Positions 52,827-61,596 of a stretch of DNA of 64,000 nt are shown here, piece by piece. The DNA is from Pseudomonas asturiensis. GTDB lineage: Bacteria; Pseudomonadota; Gammaproteobacteria; Pseudomonadales; Pseudomonadaceae. Every line of letters starts with the position of its first letter. The stretch's first letter is position 1. Position numbers and translations under genes: made by a program. The notes under the pieces were generated by a model that saw only the letters and a list, made by a program, of their open reading frames with translations, did no database searches and was not told where the DNA came from. The DNA is taken from contig NZ_FRDA01000013.1 of NCBI RefSeq assembly GCF_900143095.1, forward strand, positions 62,001 through 126,000, in the 5' to 3' direction.

Positions 52827-53639
52827 ATGAAAACCTTATTAATTACCGGTGCGGCTGGCATCGTGGGAACTGCCCTGCGTCCTTTGTTGCGCGCCCACTA
52901 TCATCTTCTATTGCTTGATCGACGGCCTATTGCGGATCTGCAACCTGGTGAGAGCGAGCTCATCGGCGACCTCTCAGACCCGGAGCTGGTTGAGCAGGCT
53001 GTTGAAGGTGTGTTTGGAATACTGCATCTCGCGTGCGCGCATGGAACAGGTATTTGCTTCCAGGATACAGTCGAGCCTAACTATCATGCGACCCTCTACC
53101 TGCTAGAGGCTGCTCATAGACATGGTGTCCAACGGTTCATCTTTACCAGTAGCCATCATGTGATCGGGCAATACCGTACAGATGCTGCCCACCACTTCGA
53201 TAACATGCCATCGGCACCGGATAGCTACTACGCCATGAGCAAAGTATTCGGAGAAGCAGCCTGTGCCGCTTTCACACACCGCTATCAGATGGCGACATTT
53301 GTGATTCGTATTGGCAATGCCGATGCGCAGGTAGCAGACGCCCGCCGCCTGCGGATGTGGACAAGCGCTCGTGATCTCGCTCAGTTGGTAAGCATCGGGT
53401 TGGAGCATCCTGAGATAGGTCATGAGATTGTGTATGGCGTATCAGACAGTCCTAATCCGTTATTCCACAATGCCCGCGCGAGAGCGCTCGGCTACCGACC
53501 TCAAGATAATGCTCAGGACAACCTCTCCCCCAGCTACCTTGCCTACGAGGCAATGGATCCTGATGCCTCTGGACGCGATCATGTTGGGGGCGCCTACGCT
53601 GGCGCTCAACTGGTGAGTTTGCTCGGTGCGCGTGCATGA
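52827..53639 (+). CDS. Uronate dehydrogenase-like NAD-dependent SDR
   Basis: A 270-aa extended short-chain dehydrogenase. The NAD motif is LLITGAAGIVGTAL, and the catalytic Tyr-x3-Lys is SYYAMSKVFGE. Blocks GVQRFIFTSSHHVIGQYR and HEIVYGVSDSPNPLFHN align with my memory of P. syringae uronate dehydrogenase, which oxidises galacturonate or glucuronate to aldaro-lactones. GAGG precedes the start. It overlaps the next gene by 4 bp (ATGA), so the lactone product is probably handed to that enzyme. Substrate preference is inferred. Confidence 0.8.
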   Translation: MKTLLITGAAGIVGTALRPLLRAHYHLLLLDRRPIADLQPGESELIGDLSDPELVEQAVEGVFGILHLACAHGTGICFQDTVEPNYHATLYLLEAAHRHGVQRFIFTSSHHVIGQYRTDAAHHFDNMPSAPDSYYAMSKVFGEAACAAFTHRYQMATFVIRIGNADAQVADARRLRMWTSARDLAQLVSIGLEHPEIGHEIVYGVSDSPNPLFHNARARALGYRPQDNAQDNLSPSYLAYEAMDPDASGRDHVGGAYAGAQLVSLLGARA

Positions 53640-54727
53640 AAATCGTAAGCTTGAAAACGTTTATCGTTGAAATCCCTTTCCATGATGGGGGTAAAGAGAA
53701 AGTCATCACTCCCATGACCTGGCACACCTTGGAGAATGTTCTCGTTCGCTTAGAGGATGAGCTGGGCAATGTGGGGTGGGGCGAAGCCTTTGGGTACTTC
53801 GTGTCAGCGTCAGTCCGGGCCATGATTGATCGCCTTATTGCGCCCTTAGTGGTCGATAAATTGGTCACCGATATTCCTGCGTGGAATCTGCAGACTCAGT
53901 TGCAATGCCATATTTTCGGACGGTATGGGATTACCATGTTTGCCCTGTCCGGTGTCGATATGGCCCTCTGGGATCTTAAGGCTCAGCGTGAAAGAGTTCC
54001 TCTCCACCGCCTTCTTGGGCAGCAGAGCCGGGATGCCATTCCTGCCTATGCAAGCTTGGTTCGCTATAGCGACAGCACCTTGGGCCCTGCGGCCTGCGAA
54101 CGTGCGTTGCTCCAAGGCTTTAAGCACATCAAGCTGCATGAGAACTCTGTGGATGAAATCGCTGCATGCCGTCGGGCCATTGGAAACGATATTCCTCTTG
54201 CGACTGATGTGAATTGTTCTTGGACGATCAATGACACCCGGGAATGGATTCCTGCCCTGGCTGACCTAGGTTTGGCATGGTTAGAGGAGCCCATTTTCCC
54301 GCCGGAAGATTACGTTGCGCTTGCGAGTTTGCGAGGGAAAGGTGTATCCATTTCAGCAGGCGAAAACTGGTGCACCTCCGTCCAATTTGAAAGCGCTCTC
54401 TCGCAAGGCGCCGTCGATTCAATCCAACCTTCCGTGACAAAGGTTGGCGGCATAAGCGAATGTCTGCGTATTGCGAAGTTAGCAGCGAAGTATGAATCCC
54501 TTGTCCTACCACACAGTCCGTATTTTGGGCCCGGTCTGCTTGCAACCCTGCATTTGGCCGCTGTTCAGCCTGACGTACCTTTAGTTGAGTATCACTTCGT
54601 CGAAACCGATGGCTGGCTGTACGACATAAAAAGTCTACGCCAAGGAGAGATGATGAATGTGCCCGCGGGATCAGGGCTAGGACTTGAACTCAACATGGAT
54701 GTCATGGAAAAGTTTAACCGTAAATAA
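53636..54727 (+). CDS. Enolase-superfamily enzyme, galactarolactone cycloisomerase-like
   Basis: A 363-aa mandelate racemase-type protein. The base motif is HIKLHENS (Lys-x-His in place of Lys-x-Lys). Metal ligands are the Asp of TDVNCSW, the Glu of WLEEPIF and the Glu of SAGENW. The His of VLPHSPYFGPG is the second catalytic group. The KxH variant plus the immediate overlap with a uronate dehydrogenase-like gene fits galactarolactone cycloisomerase, which opens the lactone to a keto-deoxy acid. Another lactone- or acid-acting member of the superfamily is possible. Confidence 0.75.
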   Translation: MKIVSLKTFIVEIPFHDGGKEKVITPMTWHTLENVLVRLEDELGNVGWGEAFGYFVSASVRAMIDRLIAPLVVDKLVTDIPAWNLQTQLQCHIFGRYGITMFALSGVDMALWDLKAQRERVPLHRLLGQQSRDAIPAYASLVRYSDSTLGPAACERALLQGFKHIKLHENSVDEIAACRRAIGNDIPLATDVNCSWTINDTREWIPALADLGLAWLEEPIFPPEDYVALASLRGKGVSISAGENWCTSVQFESALSQGAVDSIQPSVTKVGGISECLRIAKLAAKYESLVLPHSPYFGPGLLATLHLAAVQPDVPLVEYHFVETDGWLYDIKSLRQGEMMNVPAGSGLGLELNMDVMEKFNRK

Positions 54728-54753
54728 TTATTAGCTTACGCAGTACCACGCCC

Positions 54754-54786
54754 CCGATGCGCAAAAGACGCATCGGCAGGGGTTTT
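54754..54786 (+). terminator. Terminator-like hairpin after the cycloisomerase gene
   Basis: CCGATGCG / CGCATCGG with a 7-nt loop, then CAGGGGTTTT. Probably partial termination, since two further genes follow on the same strand within 90 bp. Confidence 0.65.
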
Positions 54787-54812
54787 GCACGTTCAAAATC
54801 CGGATCTAATTA

Positions 54813-55682
54813 ATGAAAACTTTAAAACTGCAGAATTCCATCTGGGAACTTGATCTTGCGCCCAGCTGGGGTGGTCGTGTATCAGCGCTAAGAGCAGAAG
54901 GTCTAGACATCGTCACCCCATTAGTGGCCAGTACATTCGATCCCGTTGTGTGGCCCAAAGGCGGTATCTATCCATTGATGCCCTACTCCAATCGCTTACG
55001 CAACTCGAGCTTGTCACACGGCGGATTGACAGATGCACTGCCCGTACACCCAGCAGCCGCACCTCATAGCCTCCATGGCGTCGCGCATACACTGCCTTGG
55101 GACGTGATTAATCAGGACGAAGAAATCATTATTCTTCGCTGCCTATACGAGGGCGAGCACTGGCCGTGGCCGGTGCGTTTCGAACAACGCTTCGCACTGC
55201 AAAAGAATCGCTTAACCATCGACCTCAAAGTGACCAATCTAGGCACTTCATTGATGCCTGCCGGCCTTGGTCTGCATCCCTACTTTCAGCGACATAAAGA
55301 GATGCAAGCGCAGTTCAATATAGCCGAAATCTGGGAAATCGATAGCGACTATCTCCCCACAGGAGTAGTTCGTTCAAATAATCAGCTGATCGTAATGGAT
55401 AACGAGCTGGACGAAGAGCTTGCTCTATATGGCGGAGGCTGGGACGGTCAACTTCAAGTTAATTACCCACAAGGCCAACTGATTGTCGAAACCCAATCGC
55501 CGCTGACTCATTTCATCGCTTTTGCGCCCCAAGACGCACCTTACTTCTGCTTGGAACCTGTTTCCCACGTGGCGGACGCGTTTAATACCCCCCCATCAGA
55601 ATGGAAAAAAACAGGCACTCAACTTCTGGAGCCACAGCAATCTTTGACGGCCTGTGTGGCTTTCATTTGGAATAAAAAATAA
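54813..55682 (+). CDS. Aldose 1-epimerase (mutarotase) family
   Basis: A 289-aa galactose-mutarotase-fold protein. Conserved elements are GGIYPLMPYSNRLRN, the catalytic-type His in HSLHGVAHTLPWDV and in GLGLHPYF, and the C-terminal Glu in FCLEPVSHVADAFN. It converts alpha and beta anomers of the incoming sugar or sugar acid, supplying the form the dehydrogenase prefers. There is no clear ribosome site before the ATG, so translation may be modest. It lies between the cycloisomerase-like and porin genes. Confidence 0.87.
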   Translation: MKTLKLQNSIWELDLAPSWGGRVSALRAEGLDIVTPLVASTFDPVVWPKGGIYPLMPYSNRLRNSSLSHGGLTDALPVHPAAAPHSLHGVAHTLPWDVINQDEEIIILRCLYEGEHWPWPVRFEQRFALQKNRLTIDLKVTNLGTSLMPAGLGLHPYFQRHKEMQAQFNIAEIWEIDSDYLPTGVVRSNNQLIVMDNELDEELALYGGGWDGQLQVNYPQGQLIVETQSPLTHFIAFAPQDAPYFCLEPVSHVADAFNTPPSEWKKTGTQLLEPQQSLTACVAFIWNKK

Positions 55683-55729
55683 CCGCATCTTCCACACCCG
55701 CATGACTTATTCTAAGGAAAATAATAACA

Positions 55730-56998
55730 ATGAAATCCTGCCTGTTTCGTCAGTCTGCCATGCCTGTCATTACGCTTGTAATAACTCTCCCCGCCTGCGC
55801 TCAAGCTGACTTCTATGAAGACGGTAAGGCAAACCTCACGCTTCGCAATTTTTATTATAATCATGATTTACGAGATTCAAGGGCACCAGCCCAATCCAAA
55901 ATTGAAGAGTGGGCGCAAGGATTCATTTTCAGAGGTCAGTCGGGGTACACCGATACACCAGTTGGCCTTGGCCTGGATGTATACGCAGGGCTGGGGTTAA
56001 AGCTGGACTCATCGCCGGATAGAAGTGGCAGCGCCTTGCTTCCAGGAGCCTACAAACGTGCTGGGGCGCCTCGTAACGCTGATCCTCGCTCACATGACGA
56101 ATACTCAGAAGCCACAGCTGCAGTAAAGCTCAAAGTGTCAAAAACCGAGCTGAAAGTAGGCGGGTTGTTCCCTAAAATTCCGCTTGTGTATGCGGGAGAC
56201 TCTCGTCTACTCCCTCAGTTCTTCGAGGGAGCGATGCTCGACATCAATGAGATAGAGCACTTCTCATTCAGTCTTGGGCAAATGCGTCAGGTGAACTATC
56301 GCGAATTCAGCGGAGCCAAGGCTATACAAACTGGCAATTACTTGAACGCTTCAAGCGATAGGTTCAATTACCTAGGGGGTACATGGTCTCCCGATGGCAA
56401 CCTTTCAGTAGGGGTCTGGGCTGGACGCCTTGAGGATGTCTATCAGCAAGTCCTCTACACGGGCAGTAAATTTGTGGATGTCGGCTCTTGGCGATTCGGA
56501 GGGACACTCAACTATCTCGACAGCAGGGAGAGCGGTTCCGCGTTGGCCGGCAAGCTGGATAGCCGAATGACGTCCGGTTTACTAAGCGCCGCATACGGTT
56601 TTCAAAAGATCACCTTGGGGTACCAGGACAATGCCGGAGACAGCGCCCTGCCCTTTCTCCACGACACAGACCTGCCCGGGGTCGCGAATGCTATCCAGGT
56701 GCTTAGATTCGATCGTGCAGGTGAACGATCTTGGCAAGCGCGTTACGACGTCGACTTTGCCGGGCTAGGAGTACCGGGACTTACCGCGTTTACTAGATAC
56801 GTTCGAGGCGATAATTTTGTCGCCAACGGGCAAGAGGGCAAAGAGTGGGAGCGCAACATCGACATCAGCTACGTCATTCAAAGTGGTGCGCTCAAAAATC
56901 TAGGGTTTCGACTACGCAATGTCGAAATCCAGGGAGACGTAACCGGGAGGCGCGACGAGAATCGCGCCATCATTTCTTACACTTACGCGCTTAAATAG
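55730..56998 (+). CDS. OprD-family outer-membrane porin
   Basis: A 422-aa porin. The signal peptide (MPVITLVITLPACAQA) is cleaved before DFYEDGKANLTLRNFYYN, the standard mature start of OprD proteins. The body is a beta-barrel with AGDSRLLPQFFEGAML and a C-terminal ISYTYALK. OprD channels bring in specific acidic or basic nutrients. Its place at the end of the operon points to the same sugar acid as the transporters. AAGGAAA precedes the start. It converges on the IclR-SMP30 gene with only 2 bp between stops. Confidence 0.92.
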   Translation: MKSCLFRQSAMPVITLVITLPACAQADFYEDGKANLTLRNFYYNHDLRDSRAPAQSKIEEWAQGFIFRGQSGYTDTPVGLGLDVYAGLGLKLDSSPDRSGSALLPGAYKRAGAPRNADPRSHDEYSEATAAVKLKVSKTELKVGGLFPKIPLVYAGDSRLLPQFFEGAMLDINEIEHFSFSLGQMRQVNYREFSGAKAIQTGNYLNASSDRFNYLGGTWSPDGNLSVGVWAGRLEDVYQQVLYTGSKFVDVGSWRFGGTLNYLDSRESGSALAGKLDSRMTSGLLSAAYGFQKITLGYQDNAGDSALPFLHDTDLPGVANAIQVLRFDRAGERSWQARYDVDFAGLGVPGLTAFTRYVRGDNFVANGQEGKEWERNIDISYVIQSGALKNLGFRLRNVEIQGDVTGRRDENRAIISYTYALK

Positions 56999-57000
56999 CT

Positions 57001-58605
57001 TCACGTAGGCCCACGCGTGATAGCCGCCGACTCACCGCGGCTATCTAAAGGCGCACTCATCACTGTGCCTGACCATGGCGCAGTCTTGAGCGCTTCGCGA
57101 CTCACGGCTTGGCGCGCTGACGTGATGAACAAAGTTCCTCCTTGCGCACCGCCGAAACAAAGATCCGTAGGGGATGCAACGGGCACCCCAAGCATTCGCT
57201 CAAGCGTCCCTTCCCGGTCAAATTTAACGATGCTCCAACCACCCGAAAGAGCAGTCCACACCCCACCATCCAGATCCACCGCAAGTCCACTCAGCAGACC
57301 TGAGCCTTTGGGAAGAGTTGCGAAACGACGTACCTGACCGGTGGACTCCAGGCGGAATATTGTCCCTGAATCGGCGGCTAGCGCGAAGAGCTGCTCACTT
57401 GGGGAATCCCAAGCCAGTGCGCTGATGGCTTCATTGAAATGCCAGTGGCTAGAAAGCGTTCCATCACGATTGATTTCTCCAACTTTCCACTGGCCGCCAG
57501 TCATGCGAATTACAGCCCAGAGCTTTCCCGCACGATCAGTACACAGGCAAGTCGGTACACCGAAGCCCCACTTCCCACGCGCACGGATTCGTCCTGCAGT
57601 GATAAAAAGGTACTCATGATCCAGCGCTAAAAATACGCCATCCGGTGTGAGTTCCATACCAATAATGGGATGCTCAGGTCGAAACACGCTTTGTGTACCA
57701 TTAGCATCGTGCCGATAAACAGCAGGCCCTAATCGATCTGCCCAATACAAGCATTTTTCGCTGTCACTCCATCTTGGCAGCCCCCCCTGAAACGCCCATT
57801 TCTCACTCAGCGGCTGCAGTACATCAGATCGATGATGTGTGTGATGTACAGCCAACTGGCTACCGACACGAATTGCAGAGGCTGCTACCTCCGGGCCTAG
57901 CAAATCCAAACGCTCACGGGTTAGGCGGTATGCAGGCCCAGCGATACTTAAAGCGCCCCGGACATGTCCTGCGGAGTCGACTATTGGAGCAGCTACGCAG
58001 CGAATGCCAAGCGCAATCTCTTCGTCATCGATGCCATACCCCCGAGCCCTGGTAACCTCCAATTCAATAGTCAATTGCTCACGATCGGTGATGGTCAAAG
58101 GGGTGAGCGCTGTCAGTTGCATGTGCCTCACAAGATCTCGTCGCTCGCTCTCGGGCATAACGCTAAGTATGGCTTTGCCCTGCCCTGTGCAATGCATGGG
58201 CTTGTGCTGTCCCATAGCTGCGGCAGACCTGTGGGTATGTGCACCGTCACACCGCTCTAGCGAAAGCACCTTGTCATTGTCTCGAATCGCCAGATAAGTC
58301 GTTTCGCCAGTCAAATCGCGCAATGCACGTAATTCAAAACTTGCAGCTGAAACAAGATCTGGTTCCAACCATGCACCGCGTACCATCTCAAGATAACGGA
58401 AGCCCAGCTTATAGCGCTTCGTCGAGGGGTCACGTCGAACCATACCCCGATCTACGAGCAGCCCAAGCAGCCTGTACAGGGTAGACCGTGGAAGTCCCAC
58501 TTGCAGCGCCAACTGCTGCGTATCCACGCCTTCGCTGGCCAAACCAATAGCTTCAAGCAGATCAAACGCTTTTTCTAACGCAGCAGTGCCTTTGCCCGCA
58601 TCCAT
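57001..58605 (-). CDS. IclR regulator fused to an SMP-30/lactonase-like domain
   Basis: A 534-aa fusion. Residues ~1-250 form an IclR regulator: winged helix VDTQQLALQVGLPRSTLYRLL and effector domain TGQGKAILSVMP, GIDDEEIALGIRCVAAPI. Residues ~265-534 form a six-bladed SMP-30/gluconolactonase-like propeller (GLPRWSDSEKCLYWADR, GLAVDLDGGVWTAL). The four usual metal ligands appear to be replaced: GEGP by GGLP, the NDG Asn by VPTC, NGL by SAL, and PDG by LSG. The domain is therefore probably a ligand sensor, not a lactonase. The ATG at 58605 has a perfect GGAGGA site. It is last in the leftward operon. Confidence 0.85.
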   Translation of the reverse strand: MDAGKGTAALEKAFDLLEAIGLASEGVDTQQLALQVGLPRSTLYRLLGLLVDRGMVRRDPSTKRYKLGFRYLEMVRGAWLEPDLVSAASFELRALRDLTGETTYLAIRDNDKVLSLERCDGAHTHRSAAAMGQHKPMHCTGQGKAILSVMPESERRDLVRHMQLTALTPLTITDREQLTIELEVTRARGYGIDDEEIALGIRCVAAPIVDSAGHVRGALSIAGPAYRLTRERLDLLGPEVAASAIRVGSQLAVHHTHHRSDVLQPLSEKWAFQGGLPRWSDSEKCLYWADRLGPAVYRHDANGTQSVFRPEHPIIGMELTPDGVFLALDHEYLFITAGRIRARGKWGFGVPTCLCTDRAGKLWAVIRMTGGQWKVGEINRDGTLSSHWHFNEAISALAWDSPSEQLFALAADSGTIFRLESTGQVRRFATLPKGSGLLSGLAVDLDGGVWTALSGGWSIVKFDREGTLERMLGVPVASPTDLCFGGAQGGTLFITSARQAVSREALKTAPWSGTVMSAPLDSRGESAAITRGPT

Positions 58606-58614
58606 CAAAATTCC

Positions 58615-58633
58615 TCCATTTTTAAAAAATGGA
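58615..58633. promoter_or_regulatory. Palindrome overlapping the iclR-fusion ribosome site
   Basis: The 19-bp sequence has perfect arms TCCATTTTT and AAAAATGGA around a central A. It begins 10 bp upstream of the start codon and touches the GGAGGA site. This position suits an autoregulatory IclR operator. Confidence 0.5.
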
Positions 58634-58761
58634 AATACCACAGTCCGAGAATCTTTCCTTGCTATTGCAGCCGATTCTATAGAGGCAGGCTCACGATGTG
58701 GGAATCCCGCATCTGCAATACGCCTCCTCCCGCTTAATGAATTGGGACGCGCTAGGGGGTA

Positions 58762-60294
58762 TCAGGCAAGTACCCCAATCTGCCAAGGGCAAAACTCGTC
58801 TTCGCCCAGACCGTTCAGCTCGCTTTTAGTCTGCTTTCCAGAGGCGTGGGCCAACAAACATTCAAAAATTTCCTGCCCCATCTGTGCGATGCTTTTGTCA
58901 CCATCAATTATTTGGCCGCAGTTGATGTCCATGTCATCACTCATGCGGTGATACATGGGCGAGTTGCTGGCCAGCTTGAAGGTGGGTGCGGGAACCGAAC
59001 CGAAGCAAGAGCCGCGACCTGTAGTGAAGGCTATAAGGTTGGCGCCGCCGGCAATCTGTCCTGTCGCTGAGACAGGGTCATAGCCCGGCGTATCCATGAA
59101 GACCAAACCATGCGCAGTAACAAGATGGGCGTACTCATATACCTCCATCAAGGGCGCATTGCCGCCTTTCTTGGCTCCGCCTAGCGACTTCTCCAAGACA
59201 TTGGCAAGCCCTCCTGCATTGTTGCCAGGGCTGACACGGCCGTTGATTTGGGTGTCTCGGCCGCGGTTATACTCCAGCCACCACTCGATACGATCAATTA
59301 GTTTACGCCCCACTTCATGGGTCACTGCACGAGCCGTAAGCGTGTGTTCAACGCCGAATATTTCTGATGTTTCCGAGAGAATCGCGGTACCACCGTGACG
59401 CACCAAAATATCAACTGCGGCACCGAGCGCTGGATTAGCAGATAGCCCCGAGAAGCCGTCAGAGCCCCCACACTGCATGCCTACGATCAAATGCTCAGCC
59501 GATACGGTCTCACGTTTGATGTTGTTTGCCTGGGGCAGCATGGCCTCGATCATTTTGATTCCTTGATCGACAGCTGCCTTTACTCCACCGACGTCCTGAA
59601 TCACCAATGACCTGAGCATATCGTCCAATTTCAACTGCTCTTGCTCGATAAATCCGTAGATGTTGTTCCGCTCGCAGCCAAGTGCAACAAGCAAGCCGCC
59701 AGCGGTATTGGCATGTTTGATATGCCCGCCGATAGTACGCCGGAGCAGGTTCATAGGTTCACCCGTCATCTCCATCCCGCAACCAATCTCATGAACATAG
59801 GGCACGACACCGTCGATGTTAGGAAAGGCTGCGAGTCGTTCAGCGTCGAAATGATTGGCGATCTTGCGTGCCACTGTTGCACCGCAGTTGCCTACAACAA
59901 AGACTCCTAGATAGTTACGGGTAGCAACCCTCCCGTCCTCACGTATGATTCCCTGAAACGTCGCACGCTGTTCCGGGGCAAGCAGATCAGTGGGCACGTA
60001 GTCCTGCCCGTAGCGGTAATCCCGGGCGGTTTCGCCGAACTCAATGTTATGACTGTGCATCCAGGTGCCCGGCAACAGGTCTTTGCTGGCGTAACCAATC
60101 ACAGTGTTGTACTTGAGTACTGGCTGACCCTTTTCGATCATCCGCGCAGCCATTTTATGGCCGAGCGGTACGTCTTGGAGGGCGATGATCCCTTCGCTTG
60201 GAACTTCGGTACCTGCGGCAATTTCAGTTCGTGCAACCACGACGTTGTCAGCGCTGTCCAGGCGGATCACGGGGCTTACTTTTTGAAGACTCAT
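58762..60294 (-). CDS. UxaA/GarD-family aldarate or altronate dehydratase
   Basis: A 510-aa iron-dependent dehydratase with an N-terminal SAF domain (VVARTEIAAGTEVPSEG, PLGHKMAARMI) and the C-terminal UxaA core (GIIREDGRVATRNYLGVF, GCGMEMTGE, VGMQCGGSDGFSGLSANPALG, FTTGRGSCFG). The family includes altronate dehydratase (UxaA) and galactarate dehydratase (GarD). Adjacent talarate/galactarate and uronate genes favour an aldarate substrate. It follows the talarate/galactarate dehydratase by 84 bp, so the operon encodes two unrelated dehydratases for similar acids. Confidence 0.87.
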   Translation of the reverse strand: MSLQKVSPVIRLDSADNVVVARTEIAAGTEVPSEGIIALQDVPLGHKMAARMIEKGQPVLKYNTVIGYASKDLLPGTWMHSHNIEFGETARDYRYGQDYVPTDLLAPEQRATFQGIIREDGRVATRNYLGVFVVGNCGATVARKIANHFDAERLAAFPNIDGVVPYVHEIGCGMEMTGEPMNLLRRTIGGHIKHANTAGGLLVALGCERNNIYGFIEQEQLKLDDMLRSLVIQDVGGVKAAVDQGIKMIEAMLPQANNIKRETVSAEHLIVGMQCGGSDGFSGLSANPALGAAVDILVRHGGTAILSETSEIFGVEHTLTARAVTHEVGRKLIDRIEWWLEYNRGRDTQINGRVSPGNNAGGLANVLEKSLGGAKKGGNAPLMEVYEYAHLVTAHGLVFMDTPGYDPVSATGQIAGGANLIAFTTGRGSCFGSVPAPTFKLASNSPMYHRMSDDMDINCGQIIDGDKSIAQMGQEIFECLLAHASGKQTKSELNGLGEDEFCPWQIGVLA

Positions 60295-60378
60295 TTGCTT
60301 TCACCATGCTGAGGTACAGGTCTTTTCGCCTGCAATTAAGGCGTAACGCATGTCGGCGCGCTGGGCTGAAGGTCAGTT

Positions 60379-61566
60379 TCAGGGGCGCTTGCCGAACTCG
60401 GCGTGATCAACAGTCCACGCCAAAGCCTGGTCGCTGAGACTAAACCCCAGCCCTGGACGATTGGGCACTTGCATGCGGCCGTTGCGCAGCACCAACCGCT
60501 CGTTGAACAGGGGTTCAAGCCATTCGAAATGTTCCAGCCACGGCTCAAGGGGATACGCGGCGGCCAAGTGCAAGTGAATCTCCATGGCGAAGTGCGGAGC
60601 CATGTTCAGCCCCTTGAAGCTCGCAAGATTCATGATCTTCAGGAAGGGAGTGATACCACCGACTCGCGGAGCATCTGGCTGCACGAAGTCGCACCCAGCA
60701 GCGGTGATCAGCAGAGCATGCTCGCCGAAGCTTGTGAGCATTTCCCCCGTCGCGATCGCTGTATCGAGCGATGCTGCCAACGCTGCGTGCCCTTCATAGT
60801 CATAGGCGTCGAGTGGCTCCTCGATCCAAGTCAGATCGAATTGCTCCAGACTACGGCCAAAACGTTGAGCAGTAATTCGATCCCACTGTTGGTTGGCATC
60901 CACCATGAGGGGGAATCCCTCGCCGAGACGTTCACGAACTGCCTTGACACGCTCGAAATCAGCCCTGGTATCGGGCTGCCCTACCTTGATCTTGATACCC
61001 CCAATCCCGCTCTCACGAGATTGATCGACATTATCCAGAACTGCTTCTAGCGGCGTGGACAGATAGCCACCGGAAGTGTTGTAGCACTGAACCGAATCGC
61101 GATGAGCGCCCAGCAATTTGGCAAGTGGCAGCTTTGCGCGCTTGGCTTTCAGATCCCACAGCGCGATGTCAAAGGGGGCTATGGCCTGTGTCGTGAGACC
61201 GCTACGGCCCATGGACGCGCCTGCCCATAAAAGCTTCGTAAACAGACGAGCTATATCGTTGGGATCCTCCCCTAACAGCGCAGGTGCGATTTCCTTGGCA
61301 TGGGCGTACAACCCCGGCCCACCTGCGCGCTTGGAGTAGCCGAAACCGATGCCTTCATGCCCTTCTCGGGTACGAATCTCAGCAAAAATAAAGGCAATCT
61401 CAGTAAGGGGTTTTTGACGGCCAGTTAAAACCTTCGCATCGCTGATCGGCGCGGCGAGAGGTAAAATGGTGAGCGAAAGTTTGATCCACTCAATACGGTC
61501 AGTTGTTGCCTCGCCGACTTCCATCGAGGCTATCTTCGGGTCGATGTACACGTTGCTTTCGATCAT
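60379..61566 (-). CDS. L-talarate/galactarate dehydratase
   Basis: A 395-aa enolase-superfamily enzyme that dehydrates L-talarate and galactarate to keto-deoxy-glucarate. The Lys-x-Lys base motif is GGIKIKVGQP. The metal ligands are MVDANQQW, WIEEPLDAYD and IATGEMLTS, and the His base is in MAPHFAMEIHLH. DRIEWIKLSL, SDAKVLTGRQKPLTE and SVQCYNTSGGYL match the Salmonella L-talarate/galactarate dehydratase as I recall it almost block for block. A GGAG site precedes the ATG. It follows the transporter by 30 bp. Confidence 0.92.
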   Translation of the reverse strand: MIESNVYIDPKIASMEVGEATTDRIEWIKLSLTILPLAAPISDAKVLTGRQKPLTEIAFIFAEIRTREGHEGIGFGYSKRAGGPGLYAHAKEIAPALLGEDPNDIARLFTKLLWAGASMGRSGLTTQAIAPFDIALWDLKAKRAKLPLAKLLGAHRDSVQCYNTSGGYLSTPLEAVLDNVDQSRESGIGGIKIKVGQPDTRADFERVKAVRERLGEGFPLMVDANQQWDRITAQRFGRSLEQFDLTWIEEPLDAYDYEGHAALAASLDTAIATGEMLTSFGEHALLITAAGCDFVQPDAPRVGGITPFLKIMNLASFKGLNMAPHFAMEIHLHLAAAYPLEPWLEHFEWLEPLFNERLVLRNGRMQVPNRPGLGFSLSDQALAWTVDHAEFGKRP

Positions 61567-61596
61567 GTTCGTTCTCCGTCATGCGTGTCGTGTCGA

